Origin: Ferruginibacter yonginensis | GTDB taxonomy: Bacteria; Bacteroidota; Bacteroidia; Chitinophagales; Chitinophagaceae | Direction of reading: 5' to 3' | Length of the DNA stretch: 64,000 bases | Assembly: GCF_042651465.1 (NCBI RefSeq) | Contig: NZ_JBHSCZ010000001.1 | Location: 1,054,001-1,118,000 of the forward strand | The notes under the pieces: generated by a model | Told to the model about the DNA's origin: nothing | Database searches by the model: none | The model's input: the letters and a program-made list of their open reading frames with translations, nothing else | Shown: positions 52,113-59,849 of the stretch, piece by piece | Numbering within the stretch: position 1 is the first letter of the stretch | Layout: every line of letters begins with the position of its first letter | Program-made: the position numbers and the translations under genes

Positions 52113-52763
52113 TTAAAAAGTAATACCTGCTGAAATTTGAATAGCTTGGTTTTTCCAAGTTTGGCGGTCATCAATATTATTAATATCAGAAAAACCTATT
52201 TTGTAACGGGCACTTATGTTGACTAATGGGAGCTGAATCCATAAACCGCCGATACCGCTCCATTCACCATTTTTAAATACATCTCCTTTATTTTTTAAGC
52301 TATCAACTGTTTGGCTTAACAACGCTCCATATGAAGGACCAAACTGTAATTTCACTCTTTTTGATTCACCAAGGTTTATGTTCAACAATACGGGCACTTC
52401 TAAATAATCGAGTTTTGCTTTATGTTGGTTACCTCCATTAAATATATCATCATATACATTGTTGGGGTCGTTACTAAATTCAGAAGATGTTTGTACAAAG
52501 CTTAACTCAGGTTGAATACCCACTCTTTTAGAGAAATTAATTTGCATAAAACCCCCACCTTGAAAATTATAGTTAAAACCTGATTTGTATGCCTGGCCCG
52601 TAATTTTATTGATGTTTACACCAGCTTTTACACCAAATCGTAATAAACCTTCTCTTTCACTTGGAATAATTTTTTGTGCGGTAACGGCTTGCGTAGCTAA
52701 TAACGTAGTAGCCACTACACTAGCTAGTTTCCATGATTTTACAAAGGATGTTATGGTTGTCAT
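52113..52763 (-). CDS. Porin-family outer-membrane beta-barrel protein
   Basis: A 216-residue protein with signal peptide (LASVVATTLLATQAVTAQ). Strands typical of the OMP_b-brl_2 family: LLRFGVKAGVNINKITG, GGGFMQINFSKRVGIQPELSFVQTSSEF, LDYLEVPVLLNINL, VKLQFGPSYGALLS, SARYKIGFSDINN, ending AIQISAGITF. Such proteins are common in this phylum; ligand and function unknown. Not closely related in sequence to the pair at 14401-15606. Confidence 0.87.
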   Translation of the reverse strand: MTTITSFVKSWKLASVVATTLLATQAVTAQKIIPSEREGLLRFGVKAGVNINKITGQAYKSGFNYNFQGGGFMQINFSKRVGIQPELSFVQTSSEFSNDPNNVYDDIFNGGNQHKAKLDYLEVPVLLNINLGESKRVKLQFGPSYGALLSQTVDSLKNKGDVFKNGEWSGIGGLWIQLPLVNISARYKIGFSDINNIDDRQTWKNQAIQISAGITF

Positions 52764-52806
52764 ATATAATTAAATTTAGGGTGATATTACTAAAATCATA
52801 CCAAGT

Positions 52807-53094
52807 TTACCAACGCCCATTACGCCAATAATAACCATTACCCCTACGCACCCAGTAACCTGGTTTGTATACTACTTTACCTCTTGGTGGTATGGCATAG
52901 TATCCTGGGTGGTATACATAGGTACGGCCACTACGAATATAATTACCATCTACCCAAACATAACGTGGACCCGGAGGCGCTGGCCTTGTAACCACGGCTA
53001 CTGGTGGCTTTGCTACTACTACTCTTGGTGCACAACTGCTAAATATTGTAATGACAACAATTAAAATGCTCAATACCCAAGTTATTTTTTTCAT
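52807..53094 (-). CDS. Small Tyr/Pro-rich (YXWGXW-like) lipoprotein
   Basis: A 95-residue lipoprotein: signal peptide and lipobox TIFSSC at about 16-21. The mature part is rich in Pro, Tyr, Trp, Arg and Gly: GPRYVWVDGNYIRSGRTYVYHPGYYAIPP, VYKPGYWVRRGNGYYWRNGRW. The repeated Y-x-W/x-x-G-x-W-like units recall the YXWGXW repeat family found in many proteobacterial and Bacteroidota genomes, whose function is unknown. Same strand as the fibronectin-like gene upstream (68-bp gap). Confidence 0.75.
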   Translation of the reverse strand: MKKITWVLSILIVVITIFSSCAPRVVVAKPPVAVVTRPAPPGPRYVWVDGNYIRSGRTYVYHPGYYAIPPRGKVVYKPGYWVRRGNGYYWRNGRW

Positions 53095-53162
53095 ACATCA
53101 AATTTTATTAGGTAGACTTTAATTTGAGTGTGAAGTTTAAAATTTGGATATTATTTTAACAT

Positions 53163-53582
53163 TTAAGGTAAGGTAGTAAAATTGATACGTGGGCCATAGG
53201 TAGTGCCTTCACTATTGGTAGCATAGGCTTTTACGTAATAAGTTGTATTGGGCTGTAAGCCAGTAATAGCGGTAACAAAGCTACCTACATTGGTACCAAC
53301 ACTTGTTTTATCGTTTGCAGTAGTTGGGTTAATAGTAGTGCTCCAACACACCCCTGATGCGGTAAGTGGTGCACCTCCGTCTGACGTAATGGTACCGCCT
53401 GAATTTGCAGATGTACTCGTAATCCCTGCAGCAGCATCTGTTACTGTAACCGTTGGTGGTTTTTTGGTAGCGCCAGTACCGGTGTTACTGTTATTGGTAT
53501 CATCTTTACCACATGCAGTTATTTGCAAAAGGCTGTTTAATAACATAAAACCTGCCGCTATTTTAATACCGTATTGCTTCAT
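53163..53582 (-). CDS. Fibronectin type III-like lipoprotein
   Basis: A 139-residue lipoprotein (lipobox LQITAC, Cys about 24), then an Asn/Thr-rich linker, then a single Fn3-like beta-sandwich of the Bacteroidota 'SGGTITSDGGAPLTASGVCWST ... ITGLQPNTTYYVKAYATNSEGTTYG' type. Such single-domain surface proteins are often strain-variable. Function unknown. A terminator separates it from fusA upstream. Confidence 0.85.
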   Translation of the reverse strand: MKQYGIKIAAGFMLLNSLLQITACGKDDTNNSNTGTGATKKPPTVTVTDAAAGITSTSANSGGTITSDGGAPLTASGVCWSTTINPTTANDKTSVGTNVGSFVTAITGLQPNTTYYVKAYATNSEGTTYGPRINFTTLP

Positions 53583-53629
53583 TTTTTATTTCAAAAATAG
53601 CTGATATAAATCAAAAATAAAACACAAAA

Positions 53630-53656
53630 AACCCGTTCAAGTAAATTGAACGGGTT
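53630..53656 (-). terminator. fusA terminator
   Basis: Stem AACCCGTTCAA / TTGAACGGGTT (11 bp, 5-base loop) with T-rich sequence beyond on the minus strand, 21 bp after the fusA stop. Confidence 0.9.
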
Positions 53657-53677
53657 CATTTTATGCGTTAATAAAGA

Positions 53678-55828
53678 TTACTCTTCAATCTTCATTTTAC
53701 CTTTAGATTTTGCAATTACTTCTTCTGCAACGTTGTTTGGTGCAGGTGCATAGTTGCTAAACTCCATGGTTGATGTTGCACGTCCAGATGATAATGAACG
53801 CAATTGGGTTACATAACCAAACATTTCACTTAATGGAACCTTTGCTTTGATTACTTGTACACCATGTTTGCTATCCATACCTTCTAACATACCTCTACGA
53901 CGGTTTAAATCGCCTGTTACATCACCCATGTATTGATCAGGTGTTAACACTTCTACCTTCATAATTGGCTCAAGCAATACTGGTTTTGCTTTACGACCAG
54001 CTTCTCTAAAACCTTGCTTAGCACACAATTCAAATGAGATGGCATCACTATCCACATCATGGTAGCTACCGTCAAAAATTCTCACTTTCATGTCTACCAT
54101 TGGGTAACCAGCTAATACACCATTGTTCATACAAGCGGTAAAACCTTTAATAATTGGGGCAATAAATTCTTTTGGAATACTACCACCAAAAATTTCGTTT
54201 ACAAACTGCATACCGCCTAATGGGTTTTCTTTCAACCATTCTTCATCAGCAGGGCCAATTTCAAATGCGATATCACCGAATTTACCACGACCACCCGTTT
54301 GTTTTTTATAGGTTTCTCTGTGTTGTACACTAGCACGGAAGGCTTCTTTGTACGCCACCATTGGAGCACCTTGGTTAATTTCTACTTTGAATTCACGTTT
54401 CATTCTATCTACAATGATTTCAAGGTGTAATTCACCCATACCACTTAAGATGGTTTGACCAGTTTCTTCATCCGTTTTAACACGTAAAGTAGGATCTTCT
54501 TCTACCAATTTAGCAATTGCCATACCCATTTTATCAACATCAGCTTGCGTTTTAGGCTCAACTGCAATTGAAATTACCGGCTCAGGGAAGGTCATAGATT
54601 CTAATACAATTGGGTTATCTTCATTACATAAAGTATCACCCGTTTTAATATCTTTAAAACCTACTGCTGCACCAATATCACCTGCTTCAATAAAATCAAC
54701 AGGGTTTTGCTTGTTCGCATGCATCTGCATAATACGGCTGATACGTTCGTTTTTACCCGTACGAGCATTTAATACGTAGCTACCTGCATCTAAACGACCA
54801 GAGTATGCACGGAAGAATGCCAAACGACCTACGAAAGGATCGGTCATAATTTTGAATGCCAACGCACTAAATGGTTCTTTAGGATCAGCTTTACGAATCA
54901 ATTCAGCACCAGTATCTGGGTGTGTACCTTTTACCGCTTCAATATCTAAAGGACCCGGTAAGTAACGTACTACCGCATCTAAAGCTGTTTGAACACCTTT
55001 GTTTTTGAAAGATGAACCACACATCATTGGAATGATCGAAATATCAATTGTAGCTTTACGAATCGCTTCATGCATTTCTGCTTCGGTGATTGAGTTTGGA
55101 TCATCAAAGAATTTCTCTAATAATTTCTCATCGTATTCTGCTACAGCTTCTACTAATTCTTGACGGTATTGATCTACCTCTTCTTTCATATCATCCGGAA
55201 TAGGCACTTCTTGGAAAGTCATACCCTTATCAGCTTCGTTCCATACAATACCCTTCATGGTAATTAAATCTACCACACCTTTGAAGTTATCTTCAGCACC
55301 AATTGGTAATTGTAAAGGCACGGCTTTAGCGCCTAACATTTCACGAACTTGTTTTACCACGTTCAAGAAATCAGCACCGCTACGGTCCATTTTGTTTACG
55401 AAACCGATACGAGGAACTTTGTAACGGTTTGCTTGACGCCAAACTGTTTCAGATTGTGGCTCTACACCAGATACGGCGCAGAACAATGCTAATAAACCAT
55501 CTAATACACGTAAAGAACGCTCTACCTCTACGGTAAAATCCACGTGACCTGGAGTATCAATAATGTTGAATTTGTATTGTTTGGTTTCAGGTGTTTTTTG
55601 ACCTTGTACCATTGGGAAGTTCCAAAAGCAAGTAGTAGCCGCACTAGTGATAGTGATACCTCTTTCTTGTTCTTGAGCCATCCAGTCCATCGTAGCGCCA
55701 CCGTCATGTACTTCACCTATTTTATGGTTTACACCAGTGTAGTAAAGAATACGCTCCGTGGTAGTGGTTTTGCCGGCATCAATATGCGCTGCAATACCAA
55801 AGTTTCGTTGATAACGTAAATCTGCCAT
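53678..55828 (-). CDS. fusA: Translation elongation factor G
   Basis: A 716-residue GTPase for ribosomal translocation. G1 is AAHIDAGKTTTTERI, G2 RGITITSAATT, G3 IIDTPGHVDFT, G4 VNKMDRSGADF, G5 MCGSSFKNKG. Domain IV tip: SGRATSTMEFSNYAP near the C-terminus and the conserved GGRGKFGDIAFEI. It is a canonical FusA, not a divergent EF-G2. In many bacteria fusA lies in the rpsL-rpsG operon; here no ribosomal protein gene is adjacent, and a long leader with its own promoter precedes it. Confidence 0.98.
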   Translation of the reverse strand: MADLRYQRNFGIAAHIDAGKTTTTERILYYTGVNHKIGEVHDGGATMDWMAQEQERGITITSAATTCFWNFPMVQGQKTPETKQYKFNIIDTPGHVDFTVEVERSLRVLDGLLALFCAVSGVEPQSETVWRQANRYKVPRIGFVNKMDRSGADFLNVVKQVREMLGAKAVPLQLPIGAEDNFKGVVDLITMKGIVWNEADKGMTFQEVPIPDDMKEEVDQYRQELVEAVAEYDEKLLEKFFDDPNSITEAEMHEAIRKATIDISIIPMMCGSSFKNKGVQTALDAVVRYLPGPLDIEAVKGTHPDTGAELIRKADPKEPFSALAFKIMTDPFVGRLAFFRAYSGRLDAGSYVLNARTGKNERISRIMQMHANKQNPVDFIEAGDIGAAVGFKDIKTGDTLCNEDNPIVLESMTFPEPVISIAVEPKTQADVDKMGMAIAKLVEEDPTLRVKTDEETGQTILSGMGELHLEIIVDRMKREFKVEINQGAPMVAYKEAFRASVQHRETYKKQTGGRGKFGDIAFEIGPADEEWLKENPLGGMQFVNEIFGGSIPKEFIAPIIKGFTACMNNGVLAGYPMVDMKVRIFDGSYHDVDSDAISFELCAKQGFREAGRKAKPVLLEPIMKVEVLTPDQYMGDVTGDLNRRRGMLEGMDSKHGVQVIKAKVPLSEMFGYVTQLRSLSSGRATSTMEFSNYAPAPNNVAEEVIAKSKGKMKIEE

Positions 55829-56064
55829 TGTGTTTTATTTAGTATTAATATTTAAAAATTTGATATATAAAACATCCATTTGGGGGGATGATTTTTTTTT
55901 GATTGCACTTAACTTTTTAAAAGTTTTGTGAGTGTTTGCAGTATACTGCATAGTTTACCCGTAGTGGGTTAGGGTTGTTATGGCCTAACTGTGGGTGATA
56001 TGTGTGGTTAAACTCTCATATAGTGCTAAATTGTTCAGCGCCATCCTTATTTGCTGAAGCTTTT
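55829..56064 (-). promoter_or_regulatory. Long structured fusA leader (5' UTR)
   Basis: About 236 bp between the likely transcription start and fusA without an ORF. It contains a perfect 14-bp palindrome TGCAGTATACTGCA (55937-55950), AACTTTT-T-AAAAGTT (55911-55925), ACCC/GGGT (55957-55969), and CATCC/GGATG (55873-55890) near the start codon. Such structure could allow control of fusA expression, but no known riboswitch class is recognised. Confidence 0.45.
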
Positions 56065-56071
56065 AGCGCCG

Positions 56072-56103
56072 CAAATGTACAAAGGTATTTTTGAATTTCC
56101 AAA
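56072..56103 (-). promoter_or_regulatory. fusA promoter: TTTG-N20-TACATTTG
   Basis: On the minus strand TTTG (56100-56103) and TACATTTG (56072-56079) are 20 bp apart. The -7 box equals those of pckA and the OmpA gene. The distance to the ATG gives the leader above. Confidence 0.7.
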
Positions 56104-56170
56104 TAGTAGGGTTGGTGGGTGAATAGGAGGTTTGTAAAGGGTACATTTTCATTATATATGGAAGCTCATT

Positions 56171-56369
56171 TGATAGCTTACATTATTTTATGCTGTTACA
56201 TTATAATGTTCTTTTTTGCTGCTTCAAAAAAGAACCAAAAAAGGAGCCCCGTATTCGATGACGGCCCGAATACGGTTTGGTACCTTGATGGGGCTTATGT
56301 GCTACTGTAAACTGGGCGTAGGTTTTTCAATCATCGCTTTATTTTAGTTGGGATTACTTTATTGATTGT
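56171..56369 (+). repeat. Repeat module A, copy A1
   Basis: Begins TGATAGCTTAC. It contains ACATTATAATGT (palindrome), stem GTTCTTTTTTG (56208-56218) with CAAAAAAGAAC (56225-56235), hairpin CCGTATTCG / CGAATACGG (56249-56275), and a competing outer pair AGCCCC/GGGGCT. It then has TGTGCTACTGTAAACTG, ATCATCGCTTTA and the TTAGTTGGGATTAC link to the next copy. A1 lies 220 bp before A2 (tandem). Confidence 0.85.
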
Positions 56370-56390
56370 ATTTTTTGTTGGTTGTCGTTT

Positions 56391-56562
56391 TGATAGCTTA
56401 CCTTTTTTTTTGCTGTTGCATTGCAATGTACTTTTTTGCTTCTCCAAAAAAGTACCAAAAAAGGAGCCCCGTATTCGATGACGGCCCGAATACGGGTGGG
56501 TTCCCTGATTTGGCTTTTGTGCTACTGTAAACTGAACAGCGGTTTTTTAAATCATCGCTTTA
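56391..56562 (+). repeat. Repeat module A, copy A2
   Basis: Same layout as A1. Stem GTACTTTTTTG (56428-56438) pairs with CAAAAAAGTAC (56445-56455): both arms changed relative to A1 (T-A to A-T), so pairing is kept. Hairpin CCCGTATTCG / CGAATACGGG at 56468-56496. The outer GGGGCT arm is degraded here (TTGGCT). Confidence 0.85.
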
Positions 56563-56632
56563 TACTATTTGGGGTAATTATTTTAGCTGTATTACTAGTT
56601 TATATATGCTAAAATTTATTTGCGCCCTTTCT

Positions 56633-56878
56633 CCGACCTTATAAAAATAAGGCGTTCAAAAATTTGAAATAGTGGAGCGTAAAAAAGAAAATGTTGAGAA
56701 AAGTTTCAAATGTTCATCAGGGCAATGGATGAACTGTTAACCGATGCTGCTGCTTAGCTTTTTTCTTTTTAGCGAAACGGTTCAAATTTTAGCCGTTTTT
56801 TATACAGTCTTGATTTTTTTTGTTACTTTTTTGTATCAAGACAAAAAAGTAAATAAGCTGTTTTTGGAATGATAAAAT
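56633..56878 (+). repeat. Repeat module B, copy B1
   Basis: A 246-bp unit: CCTTAT/ATAAGG stem, GTTCATC/GATGAAC stem, a terminator-like hairpin AAACGGTT / AGCCGTTT with T-run (56775-56801), then TTACTTTTTTG (56823-56833) with CAAAAAAGTAA (56842-56852). It includes a 42-codon frame, 56744-56872, for a very hydrophobic peptide starting MLLLSFFLFSETVQILAV. About 96% identical by eye to B2 and B3. Confidence 0.85.
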
Positions 56879-56940
56879 GGTGTTATGTAATGATATAGTT
56901 TTAGGGATGTAATAAATATGGAAGCCTTTTTTGTAAGAGC

Positions 56941-57139
56941 TGATAGCTTACTTTATTATTTGCTGTTGCATTATGATGTTCTTTTTTATTGCTCCAAAAA
57001 AGAACCAAAAAAGAAGCCCCGTATTCGATGACGGCCCGAATACGGGTTGGTTCCTTGATGGGGCTTTTGTGCTACTGTAAACTGGGCTGCGGTTTTTTAA
57101 TCATCGCTTTATTTTAGTTGGGATTACTTTATTGATTGA
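56941..57139 (+). repeat. Repeat module A, copy A3
   Basis: Near-identical to A1, 770 bp downstream. Stem GTTCTTTTTT (56978-56987) / AAAAAAGAAC (56996-57005); hairpin CCCGTATTCG / CGAATACGGG (57018-57046); outer AAGCCCC/GGGGCTT intact. First module of the second A-A-v-B unit. Confidence 0.85.
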
Positions 57140-57160
57140 ATTTTTTGTTGGTTGTCGTTT

Positions 57161-57332
57161 TGATAGCTTACCTTTTTTTGTGCTGTTGCATTGCAATGTA
57201 CTTTTTTGCTTCTCCAAAAAAGAACCAAAAAAAAAGCCCCGTATTCGATGACGGCCCGAATACGGGTGGGTTTCATGATGGGGCGGTTGTGTTACTGTAA
57301 ACTGAGCTGCGTTTTTTTTTATCATCGCTATA
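57161..57332 (+). repeat. Repeat module A, copy A4
   Basis: Follows A3 at the same 220-bp period as A1-A2. The left arm GTACTTTTTTG now faces CAAAAAAGAAC, so one pair is mismatched; hairpin CCCGTATTCG / CGAATACGGG (57238-57266) is intact. Confidence 0.85.
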
Positions 57333-57400
57333 TGTTACTGGGCGTATAATTAAACTCAATCTTATTGAATGTTTACTCATATTATCTTGGGTACATCCAT

Positions 57401-57645
57401 CTGACCTTATAAAAATAAGGCGTTAAAAAATTTGAAAAAGTGGAGCGTAAAAAAGAAAATGATGAGAAAAGTTTCAATGGTTCATCAAGGCAATGGATGA
57501 ATTGTTAACAAATGTTGCTGCTTAGCTTTTTTCTTTTTAGCGTAACGGTTCAAATTTTAGCCGTTTTTTATACAGTCTTGATTTTTTTTGTTACTTTTTT
57601 GTATCAAGACAAAAAAGTAAATAAGCTGTTTTGGAGTAGGAAAAT
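57401..57645 (+). repeat. Repeat module B, copy B2
   Basis: 245 bp, 768 bp after B1, one T shorter near the end. All hairpins of B1 are kept, including the terminator-like stem. The hydrophobic frame is open from 57512 to 57652 (46 codons, MLLLSFFLFSVTVQILAV). Confidence 0.85.
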
Positions 57646-57975
57646 ATGCTAAGCCTTTGTTTTTATTTACGCAAACCTATATTTTTACGTGGTTTTGAAT
57701 TTTGATTTGAAAGCATATGAACAATGCTGTAACTAACGTTTAAATGATTAATAACATCTAGAAACACAGGCTTACAAAAGTGACGATGCGCATGATAAAA
57801 AAATAAATATTTTATTAAGGAAGGTACTGTTTGTGATTACAAATAACTTCTGCATTTTGTAATAAGGTGGCGTTTGGTTATTAATTTAAAACTAAATTAG
57901 CATATATACAATCGCCTAAATGCTATTGTTACCAACATCTCTAAAACGATACATTATTCACTCAGAAAATTCACT
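57646..57975. other. Spacer before the antiporter gene
   Basis: About 330 bp, AT-rich, with no supported ORF, no repeat-module sequence and no clear promoter match. TTTG (about 57870) followed by TAAATTAG is a weak candidate only. Confidence 0.4.
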
Positions 57976-59151
57976 ATGAACATTTCTTTTATTATTACCA
58001 TCTGCATTTTATTATTACTTGCCTATGTATTCGACTTAACAGCAGCCAAAACAAAAATACCTTCTGTAATATTACTGTTGATTTTAGGCTGGACAGTTAA
58101 ACAAGGTTGCAATATTTTTGATATAAACACACCAGACTTAACATCAATTTTGCCAATTTTAGGTACCGTTGGACTAATATTAATTGTTTTAGAAGGTTCG
58201 TTGGAATTAGAGTTAAATATGTCAAAATTATATTTTGTAGGAAAAACGTCGTTGGTTGCTTTGTTACCAATGATTTTGTTCAGTTTTTTACTTGCTTATG
58301 CTTTTAAATATTTTGGAAATACAACATTTAAAGTTGGACTTGCCAATGCCATCCCTTTTGCAGTTATTAGCAGTGCCATTGCTATCCCTAGTGTTCAAAA
58401 TCTTATTCCAAAAAATAAAGAATTTATAACCTATGAAAGTAGTTTATCAGATATTTTTGGCGTTGTATTTTTTAACTTTATTACCCTGAATGATAATATA
58501 GGTACCTCATCAGTTGGTCACTTTATACTTGAGTTAACTGTTATTTTAATTGTCACTTTTATTGCTACACTTACGCTAGCTTTTTTATTAAGTAAAATTA
58601 AACATCATGTAAAGTTTGTTCCCATAATTTTAATGATCATCCTTATTTATGGAGCTTCTAAAATTTACCATTTACCCGCTTTAATTTTTATTTTACTTTT
58701 TGGTATCTTTTTGGGCAATATTGACGAACTTAAAAACATCAAACTAATACAGCAACTTAAACCAGACATTTTAAATAAAGAGGTTCATAAATTTAAAGAC
58801 CTTGTAACTGAAATTGCATTTTTAATTAGGTCATTATTTTTTCTTCTTTTTGGTTTTTTAATTCAGACAGAAGAATTATTAAATGCAGCAACTATATTTT
58901 GGGCTATTGGAATTACGATCACTATTTTTATTATACGTTATGTATTTTTAAAATTGTTTAAACTTTCTATAAAACCTATCATTTTTATTGCTCCAAGAGG
59001 GTTAATTACCATTTTACTTTTTTTAACCATACCCGTTTCACAAGCAATAAACTTGGCAAATAAATCACTCATTATCCAGGTAATTACTTTAACTGCTTTG
59101 GTGATGATGATAGGTTTAATGACAAATAAAAAAACTAGTACAACTAGTTAA
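57976..59151 (+). CDS. Sodium/proton antiporter-like CPA1-family membrane protein
   Basis: A 391-residue integral membrane protein with about 11-12 hydrophobic segments. It begins FIITICILLLLAYVFDLTAAKTKIPSVILLLILGW, followed by GTVGLILIVLEGSLELEL, AIPFAVISSAIAIPSVQNL, a charged pair ESSLSDIFGVVFFNF in the core, and APRGLITILLFLTIP near the end (Arg-Gly motif of CPA1 exchangers). No regulatory TrkA domain follows, so it is the short form. Probable exchange of Na+ or K+ for H+. It stands alone between repeat clusters; codons look more AT-rich than in the core genes (by eye), consistent with acquisition. Confidence 0.85.
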   Translation: MNISFIITICILLLLAYVFDLTAAKTKIPSVILLLILGWTVKQGCNIFDINTPDLTSILPILGTVGLILIVLEGSLELELNMSKLYFVGKTSLVALLPMILFSFLLAYAFKYFGNTTFKVGLANAIPFAVISSAIAIPSVQNLIPKNKEFITYESSLSDIFGVVFFNFITLNDNIGTSSVGHFILELTVILIVTFIATLTLAFLLSKIKHHVKFVPIILMIILIYGASKIYHLPALIFILLFGIFLGNIDELKNIKLIQQLKPDILNKEVHKFKDLVTEIAFLIRSLFFLLFGFLIQTEELLNAATIFWAIGITITIFIIRYVFLKLFKLSIKPIIFIAPRGLITILLFLTIPVSQAINLANKSLIIQVITLTALVMMIGLMTNKKTSTTS

Positions 59152-59342
59152 ATATTGAAAGAATAATAAATAACGATGCAGGTAACAGTAGGCGTTGTAC
59201 TATTACTGTTTTTCAAATATTGTACTAACAAATAATTATTATTGAACTTCAATTTGAGGTCGATTATTTTTTTGTAAGACAACGAATGAATAAGAACCCT
59301 TTGCATTTTTGGTGGGCTACTTTTTTGATCCTTAAAATTTTT
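59152..59342. other. Spacer after the antiporter gene
   Basis: AT-rich, no ORF. An imperfect inverted pair around 59190-59235 (ACTGTTTTTCAAATATTG and neighbours) is too weak to call a terminator. Confidence 0.3.
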
Positions 59343-59422
59343 GCTGACTTATTATAATGTACATTTTAGCCTTTGCAAAAAGCACCAAAAAAGGAGCTGT
59401 AATATTTTAATCATCGCTTTAT
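59343..59422 (+). repeat. Repeat module A, internally deleted copy A6
   Basis: Retains TTATTATAATGTAC, a decayed stem (CATTTTAGCC / GCAAAAAGC), ACCAAAAAAGGAGC, then jumps to TGTAA and TTTAATCATCGCTTTAT. The whole CCCGTATTCG hairpin and GGGGCTT arm, present in A1-A4, are missing. Confidence 0.7.
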
Positions 59423-59490
59423 CTTATGAACTGTATTAATTAATTCAATTCCTACGCTAGGTATACTGCTATCAGCTTGCACCATTCCAT

Positions 59491-59736
59491 CCGACTTTAT
59501 AAAAATAAGGCGTTCAAAAATTTGAAATAGTGGAGCGTAAAAAAGAAAATGTTGAGAAAAGTTTCAATTGCTCATCAGGGTAATGGATGAACTGTTAACC
59601 GATGCTGCTGCTTAGCTTTTTTCTTTTTAGCGAAACGGTTCAAATTTTAGCCGTTTTTTATACAGTCTTGATTTTTTTTGTTACTTTTTTGTATCAAGTC
59701 AAAAAAGTAAATAAGCTGTTTTTGGAGTGGGAAAAT
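59491..59736 (+). repeat. Repeat module B, copy B3
   Basis: 246 bp with all hairpins of B1. It lies 81 bp after the ATCATCGC box of A6, the same distance as A2-B1 (82) and A4-B2 (80). The hydrophobic frame runs 59602-59802 (66 codons) because the B1 stop is lost. Confidence 0.85.
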
Positions 59737-59788
59737 AGTATTCATCTTTTTACTGTTTTTTCTGGCTACAACATTCAGAGATTTGGCA

Positions 59789-59809
59789 ACAATTCTCCCT
59801 AAGAATTGT
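59789..59809. other. Hairpin upstream of the SDR gene
   Basis: ACAATTCT (59789-59796) and AGAATTGT (59802-59809) form an 8-bp stem with a 5-base loop, 40 bp before the SDR start. No T-run, so an operator or leader structure is as likely as a terminator. Confidence 0.4.
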
Positions 59810-59849
59810 CAGACTTTTGTTTCATTATAAACAATTAAACTAAAATACA

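Noticed and set aside
56171..57300. A shared reading frame in A1-A4 (LIAY...KKNQKRSPVFDDGPNTG...VLL, stop at the same place) as a protein-coding gene
   Set aside because: No usable start codon in A2-A4, and differences between copies fall mostly at codon positions 1 and 2, not 3. Hairpin conservation explains the pattern better.
56171..57645. CRISPR array
   Set aside because: Units are 170-250 bp with imperfect copies and no regular short spacers; no cas gene is in the window.
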